Of a DNA stretch of 35,583 nucleotides, positions 1 through 6,802 are shown piece after piece. Source of the stretch: Leptolinea sp. UBA5203 (GTDB lineage: Bacteria > Chloroflexota > Anaerolineae > Anaerolineales > Anaerolineaceae). Positions within the stretch are counted from its first letter, which is position 1. Every line of letters starts with the position of its first letter. Below the pieces are notes generated by a model. It saw nothing but the letters and a program-made list of their open reading frames with translations. It ran no database searches and had not been told where the DNA came from. Location of the stretch: assembly GCA_002412765.1 (NCBI GenBank), contig DHVR01000070.1, forward strand, positions 1 to 35,583, in the 5' to 3' direction. Both the position numbers and the translations under genes were made by a program.

Positions 1-166
1 ACCCATGTTGCTGTATACAGCATGCTTCGACTCTACCGATTTTATGGTTTAATTTTGATTAGCAATTATCCAATAAATTTGTATTGTAGTCTTCCGACAG
101 GTGTGCGGATCATCTAACATTGTTGTAGACAACTATACTCATTTGAAGTGAGATCCGTCAACCGTT

Positions 167-205
167 GAGATTGCCGCGTCGGACATCCGTCCTCCTCGCA
201 GTGAC
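167..205. repeat. dispersed imperfect hairpin repeat (GAGATTGC...GTGAC type)
   Basis: The segment begins GAGATTGCCGCGTCGGAC and ends CTCCTCGCAGTGAC, and it folds imperfectly around ATCC (GGAC/GTCC in the core). It matches the widespread intergenic repeat whose usual form reads GTCATTGCGAGGAGC on the opposite strand and ends in GCAATCTC. The family is found in many unrelated bacteria and has no agreed function. It lies just downstream of cysE and no T-tract follows, so I do not call it a terminator. The rest of 1-251 shows no gene. Confidence 0.5.
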
Positions 206-251
206 ACTCACATGGATCATTGTGATTTTGCACAGTAAAATTTACTCGCAC

Positions 252-1013
252 CTAGATCATAAAATCTTCCCCATGCCAGACCCCATGATCCGGCATATGC
301 ATCGGGACCATATGCTCCAATTCGGATGTTGATACTGGCTGATCGCCTTTGGATCCATTGTGCCCCGCATCTTTTTCGAGATGGATCTGCTGCTTTTCCA
401 GCGCATCCAATCGGGAAAGCACAGCCGTCAGGGCAATTCCGAGTGTATCCGGGAGCTTGCTGTGATCCAAATCCGGGGATAAATTCTGCGGTGTCGATCG
501 AACCACCACCTGCCCAGGCACCCCAACCACCACCGAGTTGGCCGGAACAGATTTCACCACTACGGCATTGGCGCCAACACGGGTTCCTTCCCCCAGGAGG
601 ATATTCCCCAAAACTTTCGCGCCTGCCCCAACCACCACATTATTCTCTAGTGTCGGGTGACGTTTGCCCTTGCTCAAGTTAACCCCACCCAGGGTTACCC
701 CATGGTATAAGGTGACATTGTCACCGAGGATGGCGGTCTCGCCAATCACCACGCCCATGCCATGATCAATAAACAACCTGCGGCCAATACTCGCACCAGG
801 ATGGATCTCAACACCGGTAAAAGCCCTCGTTACTTGGGATAGCAATCGGGCAACCAGTTTCATCCGATGACGCCAGAGCCAATTGGCAATCCGGTAAACC
901 CAAACCGCATGCAGTCCAGGATAAAGCAGCAGAACCTCCCAGGCGCCCCGGGCAGCCGGGTCGCGATCGAGCGCTGCTTGAACATCTTCTCTTAAAATGG
1001 CAATTTTTTTCAT
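252..1013 (-). CDS. cysE: serine O-acetyltransferase
   Basis: Transfers acetyl from acetyl-CoA to L-serine to give O-acetylserine, the first committed step of cysteine synthesis in the cytoplasm. A helical N-terminal part (about 1-65) is followed by a left-handed beta helix of hexapeptide repeats (about 68-170). The active-site histidines lie in IDHGMGVVIGETA (His84) and YHGVTLGG (His104). The start is the ATG at 1013, behind AAAGGA; an earlier in-frame ATG at 1088 lies inside cysK and is less likely. The gene follows cysK by 28 nt, so the two form an operon. After the usual end of the beta helix (about residue 175) there is an unusual tail of about 75 residues: a short helical stretch, then a His/Met-rich end (HMVPMHMPDHGVWHGEDF) that could bind metal. 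The family call is firm; the role of the tail is unknown. Confidence 0.95.
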   Translation of the reverse strand: MKKIAILREDVQAALDRDPAARGAWEVLLLYPGLHAVWVYRIANWLWRHRMKLVARLLSQVTRAFTGVEIHPGASIGRRLFIDHGMGVVIGETAILGDNVTLYHGVTLGGVNLSKGKRHPTLENNVVVGAGAKVLGNILLGEGTRVGANAVVVKSVPANSVVVGVPGQVVVRSTPQNLSPDLDHSKLPDTLGIALTAVLSRLDALEKQQIHLEKDAGHNGSKGDQPVSTSELEHMVPMHMPDHGVWHGEDFMI

Positions 1014-1041
1014 CAGGTCTTTATCCTTTCTGGATTCCTGC

Positions 1042-1971
1042 TCACAATAGATCCTGATACAGCGCAGTGCTGAGATAGCGCTCACCAAAGGATGGAATGA
1101 TAATCACACCTAACTTTCCGGCATTCTCCGCACGCTTGGCAAGCTGGAGGGCTGCCCAGGTGGCTGCACCGGAGGAGATCCCGACCAGCAAACCTTCTTT
1201 TCTGGCCATCTCGCGGGCAGTGAAAAATGCATCTTCCCCGGATACCAGGATGATTTCATCATAGATTTTCGTATTAAGGACACTGGGCACAAACCCGGCC
1301 CCAATCCCCTGCAAGGGATGCGCACCCTTCTCTCCGCCGGAAAGCACGGGTGAGTCAATAGGTTCGACAGCATAAATTTTGATGGCCGGATTGAGAGTTT
1401 TCAATCGCTCCCCAATCCCCGTAATGGTTCCGCCGGAACCTACGCCCGCCACGACAAAATCTACTTTGCCATCCGTGTCCCGCCAAATCTCCTCCGCGGT
1501 CGTTTTGCGGTGAATTTCAGGATTGGCCGGATTGGTAAATTGCTGCGGCATAAAATATTTCTTGTCACTGGCGACCAATGCCTCAGCCTTGCTGATGGCC
1601 CCTGCCATTCCGTCAATACCGGGAGTCAATATCACTTCTGCGCCAAATGCTTTCATGAGTAACAACCTTTCCCGGCTGACCGTATCCGGCATCAAGATCA
1701 TCGCCTTGTAGCCTCTAGCGGCACATACCATGGCCAGGGCAATGCCTGTGTTGCCGCTGGTCGGTTCCACAATCACGGAATCCTGGTTGATCAACCCATC
1801 CCGTTCCGCGGCATCCAACATCGCAACAGCGATGCGATCCTTGACACTATGTGCGGGATTGTAATATTCTAATTTTGCCACCAGGGTAGTCTGGCTGCCC
1901 GCATTTAACCGTTGAATTTTCACCAACGGGGTATTTCCAACTAATTCAGTAACGTTATTTGCTATTTTCAT
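1042..1971 (-). CDS. cysK: cysteine synthase (O-acetylserine sulfhydrylase)
   Basis: A pyridoxal-phosphate enzyme that replaces the acetate of O-acetylserine with sulfide to make cysteine. The 309-residue protein has the family landmarks: NPAHSVKDRIA with the PLP lysine (Lys44), the substrate loop TSGNTG (71-76), the phosphate-binding GVGSGGT (176-182) and SSGAA near 266-270. The start is the ATG at 1971 with AAGGAG six bases upstream; an in-frame ATG eight codons earlier has no such site. It is the first gene of cysK-cysE and sits directly downstream of the leader and terminator structure at 2011-2158, so its expression probably depends on read-through. The gene is full length and nothing is missing. 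Cystathionine beta-synthase is a relative but is normally longer. Confidence 0.96.
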   Translation of the reverse strand: MKIANNVTELVGNTPLVKIQRLNAGSQTTLVAKLEYYNPAHSVKDRIAVAMLDAAERDGLINQDSVIVEPTSGNTGIALAMVCAARGYKAMILMPDTVSRERLLLMKAFGAEVILTPGIDGMAGAISKAEALVASDKKYFMPQQFTNPANPEIHRKTTAEEIWRDTDGKVDFVVAGVGSGGTITGIGERLKTLNPAIKIYAVEPIDSPVLSGGEKGAHPLQGIGAGFVPSVLNTKIYDEIILVSGEDAFFTAREMARKEGLLVGISSGAATWAALQLAKRAENAGKLGVIIIPSFGERYLSTALYQDLL

Positions 1972-2010
1972 CTCAACTCCTTTTGATAAATCCAATCCGG
2001 GCTATAAAAT

Positions 2011-2092
2011 AAAAAAAATCAATTGGGAACAAAAAACGGATTGCCAAATACCCAAGAATGCCAGGGCTGCAATCCGCCAGTTACCAATTGAT
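2011..2092 (-). terminator. nested intrinsic terminator / attenuator before cysK
   Basis: Read on the minus strand, an inner stem CGGATTGC (2076-2069) pairs perfectly with GCAATCCG (2044-2037) and is followed by six T. An outer stem CCAATTGAT/ATCAATTGG, reading plus-strand arms 2084-2092 and 2018-2026, pairs perfectly over 9 bp and is followed by eight T (2018-2011). Both stop signals lie after the leader reading frame and before the cysK ribosome-binding site. An alternative pairing of CCGCCG (2122-2117) with TGGCGG (2079-2074) would take the first three bases of the inner stem and enclose the first arm of the outer one. This is the geometry expected of a transcription attenuator. The pairings are seen; regulation is inferred. 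Confidence 0.75.
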
Positions 2093-2125
2093 CCAGTCGT
2101 GAAACTTTATCAAGGACGGCGGCCG

Positions 2126-2158
2126 CTAGCCCCGTCCCATACACATGCACTGTTGCAT
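2126..2158 (-). CDS. cysteine/methionine-rich leader peptide (10 aa)
   Basis: A ten-codon frame encodes MQQCMCMGRG and stops at TAG. It has a near-ideal ribosome-binding site, AAGGAG six bases before the ATG, and lies about 27 nt after the predicted transcription start. Two of ten codons are Cys, a rare residue, and the downstream operon makes cysteine. The frame ends inside a hairpin (GGACGG 2137-2132 with CCGTCC 2119-2114). A ribosome stalled on the Cys codons for lack of Cys-tRNA would open this hairpin and free CCGCCG to pair with the terminator stem. By analogy with amino-acid leader peptides (trp, his, and actinobacterial Cys upstream frames) this is a cysteine sensor. I do not recognise this exact sequence from a described family. 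Confidence 0.7.
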   Translation of the reverse strand: MQQCMCMGRG

Positions 2159-2191
2159 GATTTCTCCTTAATTAGTATCTAATTTATCATA

Positions 2192-2219
2192 ATAATATCA
2201 GCTTTGGATGGAATGTCAA
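2192..2219 (-). promoter_or_regulatory. sigma-70 promoter of the cysKE leader
   Basis: On the minus strand a perfect -35 TTGACA (2219-2214) is separated by 16 bp from TATTAT (2197-2192). Transcription would start near 2185, just ahead of the leader reading frame at 2158. It is divergent from the plus-strand membrane cluster. Confidence 0.65.
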
Positions 2220-2288
2220 CCGATGCAACCCGTTTCTTACAAAGTTTTAATCAAACCTCAATAAACCACCACAGACAGAGTCTTGTTA

Positions 2289-2314
2289 TGCAACTTTACG
2301 CTCACCTTTGCGTA
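2289..2314 (+). promoter_or_regulatory. ECF sigma-type promoter before the LiaF/PspC cluster
   Basis: TGCAAC (2289-2294), 16 bp, then CGTA (2311-2314). This is close to the TGAAAC-N16-CGTA consensus of SigW-like extracytoplasmic-function sigma factors. The predicted start near 2321 leaves room for the GAGAGGAG ribosome-binding site of the gene at 2339. No good sigma-70 pair was seen here. The motif is seen; the sigma class is inferred. Confidence 0.45.
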
Positions 2315-2338
2315 TTTATAGAGAGGAGTACATATAAA

Positions 2339-2875
2339 ATGAATAATAGAAATTCTTCCCATATCTCCATCGGATTAGCTCTCCTGGTGGTTGGAATTTT
2401 AATGCTGAGCTTTCAATTGGTGCCGGATTTACGTCAATGGGTTGCCCCCTTCGTTTCCTGGCCGGTATTTATCGCTGCCTTTGGTCTCTTTCTCATTCTT
2501 CTCGGTTTCATCTCCCGTAACCCTGAATCTATCAATGGTGGTGTCTTCTTCATTGGACTGGGAGCTATATTCACCTACCAGGTTCAAACTCAGGATTGGG
2601 CCAGTTGGGCCTACCTTTGGACCTTATTCCCTGCCTTTTCCGGCGCAGGTATGATCCTTTCCAGCTACATGCGGCCTGATCCTTCATCAGCCTTGATGAA
2701 AGGGCTGCGGGATATGATGTTTAGCGCGGTCATGTTCTTCCTCTTCAGCACCTTGCTGGGTGGAAAAAATTGGATCGGACCTTTCTGGCCGGTGCTGATC
2801 ATTTTGGCTGGCTTGTTGATGCTCGCCAAGCCATTATTCAATCGTCAATCTTCAAATAGTATCAATAAAGAATAA
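2339..2875 (+). CDS. LiaI/LiaF-like four-helix membrane protein
   Basis: A 178-residue membrane protein with pairs of hydrophobic segments (about 9-27, 32-55, 65-80, 125-165) joined by short loops, and no soluble domain. The repeated pattern of a helix, a Trp-Pro turn and another helix (SWPVFIAAFGLFLIL, PFWPVLIILAGLLML) is typical of the LiaI/LiaF transmembrane module (DUF5668 type) in Gram-positive and Chloroflexota envelope-stress operons. The start is the ATG at 2339, behind GAGAGGAG; an upstream in-frame ATG at 2204 would add 45 unlikely residues over the promoter region. First gene of a five-gene run closed by the terminator at 5904. Exact biochemical role unknown. Confidence 0.7.
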   Translation: MNNRNSSHISIGLALLVVGILMLSFQLVPDLRQWVAPFVSWPVFIAAFGLFLILLGFISRNPESINGGVFFIGLGAIFTYQVQTQDWASWAYLWTLFPAFSGAGMILSSYMRPDPSSALMKGLRDMMFSAVMFFLFSTLLGGKNWIGPFWPVLIILAGLLMLAKPLFNRQSSNSINKE

Positions 2876-2887
2876 TACGGAGTTAGG

Positions 2888-3685
2888 ATGAACAGAAATC
2901 GTCTATTTTGGGGATTGAGCGTCATGCTTCTAGGATCCCTTTTATTGCTCAACAGCCTTGGATTTATCCACATGAATGTATGGAAATTTGTCGGCCCTGG
3001 CGTATTAATTTTGTTAGGTGTCTGGTTTATCATCAATTCTGTCTTCCAAAAGACCCCCGATGCGCCGGAAAGTCTTTCCATTTCACGGGAAGGGGAAACT
3101 GAATTGGATTTGGACATTTCACACGGCGCCGGACAGTTACGGATCTCTGCGGATCAGAGTTCCACTACCCTTTTGCAGGGCACCTTCTTAAACGGTGTGG
3201 AATCCAAAGTTGATCGACAGGGTCCCGTCACCAAAGTTAATCTAAAACCATTCGCAGATCCAGTAAACATCATAATCCCGGGAAATTTCCATGGCCTCAA
3301 CTGGGATGTAAAACTGAACCCTGATCTGCCTATCAGTATTAAACTGAGTGATGGAGCCAGTGATACCTTCCTCAATCTCTCCCAAGTGAATTTAAAAAGC
3401 CTGGATATTTCCACCGGAGCCAGTAAAACAGAAGTCACCTTTTCAGAAAAATCCCTGTTTACCCGGGCAAAAATCGGTGCTGGAGTGGCTGAGGTGATTG
3501 TTAATGTCCCCACCCAAGTCGCCGCCAGCATTGTAGTAAATGGCAAAGAGTTATCCAGCATCAAAGTGGATACCACTCGGTTTATCCAGCAAGGGGATCG
3601 CTATGAATCTGCTGAATACGCCACAGCGGAGAAAAAATTGGATCTGGAAATTAATCCCGGTCTGGGCGAAGTGAATATTCGGTAG
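2888..3685 (+). CDS. LiaF-like membrane protein with C-terminal beta domain
   Basis: A 265-residue protein. Two N-terminal membrane helices (about 7-24 and 32-50) form a LiaI/LiaF-type module. A soluble domain (about 65-265) follows, built of alternating hydrophobic residues and repeated Gly/Ser turns (SHGAGQLRIS, LSDGASDTFLNLS, ISTGASKTEVTFS, KIGAGVAEVIVNVP), as in the beta-solenoid 'toast-rack' family (LiaF-C/DUF2154, DUF4097). In LiaF of Firmicutes this part restrains the LiaS sensor kinase; no kinase is present here, so a direct structural or sensing role is more likely. It follows the previous gene by 12 nt, with GGAG before the ATG. Related in plan to the protein at 4799-5884. Confidence 0.7.
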   Translation: MNRNRLFWGLSVMLLGSLLLLNSLGFIHMNVWKFVGPGVLILLGVWFIINSVFQKTPDAPESLSISREGETELDLDISHGAGQLRISADQSSTTLLQGTFLNGVESKVDRQGPVTKVNLKPFADPVNIIIPGNFHGLNWDVKLNPDLPISIKLSDGASDTFLNLSQVNLKSLDISTGASKTEVTFSEKSLFTRAKIGAGVAEVIVNVPTQVAASIVVNGKELSSIKVDTTRFIQQGDRYESAEYATAEKKLDLEINPGLGEVNIR

Positions 3686-3702
3686 GTTTACAAGGAGTTA
3701 TG

Positions 3703-4374
3703 ATGAAAAATATACCCTGGCGTCTTTTTATTGGTGGCCTATTATTACTGTTAGGCGGTTTCTTTCTATTGCAAACCCTGAATATTATTCCCCAATCAGA
3801 GGATGTCGCCTCCATGCTGATTTCCGTTTTCTTTTTTGCGGGTGGAGCGATTTTCTTGATGGTTTTATTCCAGAACTTGGATGAAAACTGGTGGGCAGTG
3901 ATACCCGGCTGTGTCTTAATGGGAATTGGTTTGTTGATCTTCGGGGATAATTATCTACCCGGTGTCACCAACCAAATAGGCGGTGGCCTGTTCCTGGGCA
4001 GTATTGCACTGGCTTTCTGGGTCGTCTATCTGCTCAGACCAGCTTCCCGCTGGTGGGCCATGATCCCTGCGGGTACCTTAACCACCCTGAGCCTGATCGC
4101 CGTTGATCCCATCTCCCGATGGATTCCTGCTGAGTTTGTCTTCTTTGTCGGCCTCTCTGCTACCTTTGCCTTGGTAGCTTTACTGGCCAAACCCAGCGGA
4201 CAGTTCAACTGGGCCTGGATCCCTTCCGGTGTACTGCTCATGATTGCCTTGATTGTTGGGTTGAGTTCAAGTACCATGCGCCTGGCTTTCCCCATTCTGT
4301 TAATTTTGGGCGGTGGTTTTGTTTTAGCCTTGCCCTATATTTCCCGCCTGTTTAAACGAGGTCAAAATGAATAA
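3703..4374 (+). CDS. polytopic membrane protein with three WWxxIP repeats
   Basis: A 223-residue, almost wholly hydrophobic protein with about eight membrane segments. A motif recurs three times: NWWAVIPG (62-69), RWWAMIPAG (116-124) and NWAWIPSG (169-176), each followed by a hydrophobic helix, which points to internal triplication of a helical hairpin. AAGGAG at 3692-3697 favours the second of two adjacent ATGs (3703) over the first (3700). The next gene, pspC-like, overlaps its end by 8 nt, so the two are translated together. I do not recognise a named family. The surrounding genes suggest a role in the same envelope-stress complex. Confidence 0.65.
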   Translation: MKNIPWRLFIGGLLLLLGGFFLLQTLNIIPQSEDVASMLISVFFFAGGAIFLMVLFQNLDENWWAVIPGCVLMGIGLLIFGDNYLPGVTNQIGGGLFLGSIALAFWVVYLLRPASRWWAMIPAGTLTTLSLIAVDPISRWIPAEFVFFVGLSATFALVALLAKPSGQFNWAWIPSGVLLMIALIVGLSSSTMRLAFPILLILGGGFVLALPYISRLFKRGQNE

Positions 4375-4795
4375 GAAACTTACCCGAAGTGTGGATAACC
4401 GGGTATTGGGTGGCGTGTGCGGCGGCATCGGAGATTATCTATCCATTGACCCCGTTTTCGTGCGTTTGATTTTTCTGGCTACCCTGTTCATCCTGGACAT
4501 TGGTTTTTGGATCTATATTTTGTTATGGGTTATTATTCCGGAAGAAAATGAAACCCTCAACAAGGAATGGTCGGAACGATTTAAAGGTGTTGGAGAGGAT
4601 GTTCGCAACGCGGTGCAGCAGCCTAATGTGAACTATTCCATCTACATCGGCGGCGCTTTGGTCCTTTTGGGCGCATCCCTCCTCTTGAAACAATATATCC
4701 CGGACTTTTTCCATATGATGCGCAATATCACCTTACCCCTGGTGTTGATTGCTGCCGGGGCTTTCATCTTCATTCGTACCCTCAGGGAGAAGTAA
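4367..4795 (+). CDS. PspC-domain protein
   Basis: The first 60 residues are a clear PspC domain: KKLTRSVDNRVLGGVCGGIG, then YLSIDPVFVRLIF and a membrane helix ending LLWVIIPEE. PspC proteins sit in the cytoplasmic membrane and help signal or buffer envelope stress. Unlike E. coli PspC, this one has a linker (about 60-90) and two further membrane helices (about 92-108 and 119-136), which resemble the LiaI/LiaF helical hairpin. It is therefore a fusion of PspC with the module used by its neighbours. The start overlaps the previous gene by 8 nt; the next gene begins 3 nt after its stop. No PspA or PspF is encoded in the window. Confidence 0.88.
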   Translation: MNKKLTRSVDNRVLGGVCGGIGDYLSIDPVFVRLIFLATLFILDIGFWIYILLWVIIPEENETLNKEWSERFKGVGEDVRNAVQQPNVNYSIYIGGALVLLGASLLLKQYIPDFFHMMRNITLPLVLIAAGAFIFIRTLREK

Positions 4796-4798
4796 ACC

Positions 4799-5884
4799 AT
4801 GGAAACCTCTACCCCTACTCTCAAACCAAAATATAGCATTTTCTTTCCCTTGTTAGTGCTGGCCATCGGGGTCTTTATGCTGATCAATAACTTCAGTGCC
4901 CATCCCTTCCAAACCAGTACCTTGTTGCTATCCCTCTGGCCGCTGTTGTTCATCGTCGGCGGATTGGATTCCATCTATAAACGAGAAGGCCTGATTGGTT
5001 CCTTAATCTTTATCGGCTTGGGCACCATCTTGCTGATGTCCAACCTGGGGTACAGCAGCCTCGCCAACTGGCATTTCCTCCTGCGTTATTGGCCGGTTTT
5101 AATCATTGCCCTCGGTCTGGACATCATTTTTCCCTTACGCAGCTTATGGGTCAGTTTACTTGGTTTGCTGTTGGGTTTTGCCCTGATGATAGGGATTGTC
5201 TACATGGTGACCAATACAGTCATGCAACAAAGCAAATCCTTATCAGAGGAACAATTTTCAGTCCCTGCTGCGGGGATCGAGGATTCCAATGTGGATTTGC
5301 AGATGAGTGCCGGCACTTTGAAAATTGGTACCAATGCAGAACCTGACAACCGTATTGAAGGCACCCTGAATCTCTTTGACCAGAGCCGTATCTTCAAGAA
5401 TGAATACACGGATGAAAAAACCGGGTACTTCTCCATGAAAAGCAGCGGAATTCAATTCTTATCGGTTCAGGACGACAGCATGGAATTTCAAGATTCAGCC
5501 TGGAATATCCAACTCAACAAAAACATCCCCACCACCATGGATAGTGTCCTGATAGCCGGCGAGATGACCAGTGAATTAAGCGGCATGCAGCAGTTGGACC
5601 TGGAAAATACGGTTATTTTTGGTAAAAGCGTCGTCATCTTACCTGAAAAGGGAGACGTCAACATCTACAGCAGTGTAATCTTCGGAGAACTTCAGGTTTC
5701 TGTCCCTCAACACGCCAATGCCATGATCCTGATTGACACATCCCTGGATACAGTGGATTTACCTGCTGGATTCAAACAAATCGGCAATAAAATCTACTCC
5801 CCGAAATATGACGTGAAGGGTGATCCGGTAACCATCAAAGTATCTGTGCCTTTTGGGGATATCAATATCATCCCCCAACCCTGA
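4799..5884 (+). CDS. LiaF-like membrane protein with C-terminal beta domain (second copy)
   Basis: A 361-residue protein and the last gene of the cluster. Five or six membrane helices occupy about residues 13-136, in LiaI-like pairs with PVLI and WPLLF turns. The soluble domain (about 150-361) is rich in short beta strands; it contains VDLQMSAGTLKIG near its start and ends in SVPFGDINIIP, which resembles the closing strand GLGEVNI of the protein at 2888-3685. This is the LiaF-C / toast-rack type. It begins 3 nt after the PspC gene, behind GGGAG. The strong terminator 20 nt after its stop marks the end of the operon. The two beta-domain proteins could pair, one on each side of PspC; that is inference. 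Confidence 0.7.
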   Translation: METSTPTLKPKYSIFFPLLVLAIGVFMLINNFSAHPFQTSTLLLSLWPLLFIVGGLDSIYKREGLIGSLIFIGLGTILLMSNLGYSSLANWHFLLRYWPVLIIALGLDIIFPLRSLWVSLLGLLLGFALMIGIVYMVTNTVMQQSKSLSEEQFSVPAAGIEDSNVDLQMSAGTLKIGTNAEPDNRIEGTLNLFDQSRIFKNEYTDEKTGYFSMKSSGIQFLSVQDDSMEFQDSAWNIQLNKNIPTTMDSVLIAGEMTSELSGMQQLDLENTVIFGKSVVILPEKGDVNIYSSVIFGELQVSVPQHANAMILIDTSLDTVDLPAGFKQIGNKIYSPKYDVKGDPVTIKVSVPFGDINIIPQP

Positions 5885-5903
5885 TGAAACAAGGTTACTC
5901 CTT

Positions 5904-5934
5904 AGAATCCGGTTCTTACCGGATTCTTTTTATT
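5904..5934 (+). terminator. intrinsic terminator of the LiaF/PspC operon
   Basis: A perfect 10-bp stem AGAATCCGGT (5904-5913) / ACCGGATTCT (5918-5927) with a TCTT loop, followed by TTTTTATTT. Confidence 0.9.
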
Positions 5935-5936
5935 TC

Positions 5937-5963
5937 GGGAACTTTTCCTGCCCCCGAATCGTT
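5937..5963 (+). promoter_or_regulatory. second ECF-like promoter, before the SIMPL lipoprotein gene
   Basis: GGGAAC (5937-5942) followed by TTTT, then CGTT (5960-5963) with a 17-bp spacer. The -35 core AACTTT is shared with the promoter at 2289, where the spacer is 16. Start would fall near 5970, ahead of the AGGAG site before 5996. The match is weaker than that at 2289. Confidence 0.35.
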
Positions 5964-5995
5964 TAGAATTAGAAAATAGATACAGGAGAATACAA

Positions 5996-6733
5996 ATGAA
6001 AAAAATCACTGCATTCCTTTTTAGTTTCTTGATTGTCGTTGGATTAACGGCTTGCAATTTTAGTATAAATTCCAATGACACCCAGGGTTCTCTTTCAGTG
6101 GAAGGTACGGGTATGGTAAAAATCACACCGGATATCGCCTACATCAATATCGGTGTACAGAGTAAATCCGAGAATGTGAAAACTGCATTGGATAAGAATA
6201 ATGCCCTGGCTGCAGCCATCTCTTCCACCCTGGAAGCTTTGGGTATTGCAAAAGGGGATATACAAACCTCATCATTCAATGTTTATCCCATGCAGGACTA
6301 CGGTCCGACTGGAATGGGTTATGATGATGGCACCGGCATCATGATGCCTTCCACCTATTATCAAGTGGATAATATCATCCTGGTCACCGTACATGATCTG
6401 ACCAAGTTAGGCGAGATTTTGGACAATACTGTCCAGGCTGGCGCCAACTCCATCAACAGCATCAGTTTCGATGTTCAGAATAAAGATGAAGCGCTGAAGG
6501 AAGCCCGGGACAAAGCCATCGCCAATGCACGCGAACTGGCCGAAGCTACCGCTGCCTCTGCCGGTGTGAAATTAGGGGACATCATCAATATCAGCACCTA
6601 TTCTGCTGGAATCCCCACCCCTTACTATGAAGGAAAAGGCGGCGTTTACGCTGGTGCTGCCAGTGAAGTGCCCATCTCAGCCGGACAATTAAGTATCAGC
6701 ATGTCCGCCAATATTATCTACGAACTGAAGTAA
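5996..6733 (+). CDS. SIMPL (DUF541) domain lipoprotein
   Basis: A 245-residue exported lipoprotein. The N-terminus is a signal peptide (KK, hydrophobic 5-16) with lipobox LTAC, so Cys20 would be acylated and the protein anchored on the outside of the membrane. Residues about 32-245 are a SIMPL/DUF541 domain: LSVEGTGMVKITPDIAYINIGVQ at the start of the domain, a Tyr/Met/Gly loop near 100-120, and ARELAEATAASAGVKLGDI (about 178-196). Relatives include BP26/OMP28 and YggE, which are linked to oxidative or envelope stress and form rings. AGGAG lies 9 nt before the ATG. It sits in its own transcription unit after the PspC cluster, under a similar promoter motif, so it probably belongs to the same response. 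Confidence 0.85.
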   Translation: MKKITAFLFSFLIVVGLTACNFSINSNDTQGSLSVEGTGMVKITPDIAYINIGVQSKSENVKTALDKNNALAAAISSTLEALGIAKGDIQTSSFNVYPMQDYGPTGMGYDDGTGIMMPSTYYQVDNIILVTVHDLTKLGEILDNTVQAGANSINSISFDVQNKDEALKEARDKAIANARELAEATAASAGVKLGDIINISTYSAGIPTPYYEGKGGVYAGAASEVPISAGQLSISMSANIIYELK

Positions 6734-6764
6734 AACAACAGATCCAAATCAATTCTTCACAACA

Positions 6765-6799
6765 ACAAAGCGGCTGCCATAATTGGGCAGCCGCTTTGT
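6765..6799. terminator. bidirectional terminator between convergent genes
   Basis: A perfect 14-bp stem ACAAAGCGGCTGCC (6765-6778) / GGCAGCCGCTTTGT (6786-6799) with a 7-base loop, lying between genes that converge at 6733 and 6803. TTTGTTTATT follows on the plus strand; the T-tract on the minus strand is poor. Confidence 0.75.
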
Positions 6800-6802
6800 T
6801 TA

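Noticed and set aside
2011..2158. The cysK leader considered as a SAM or T-box riboswitch.
   Set aside because: No T-box sequence (UGGN-type element) or SAM-I core was seen; the leader reading frame and terminator explain the region better.
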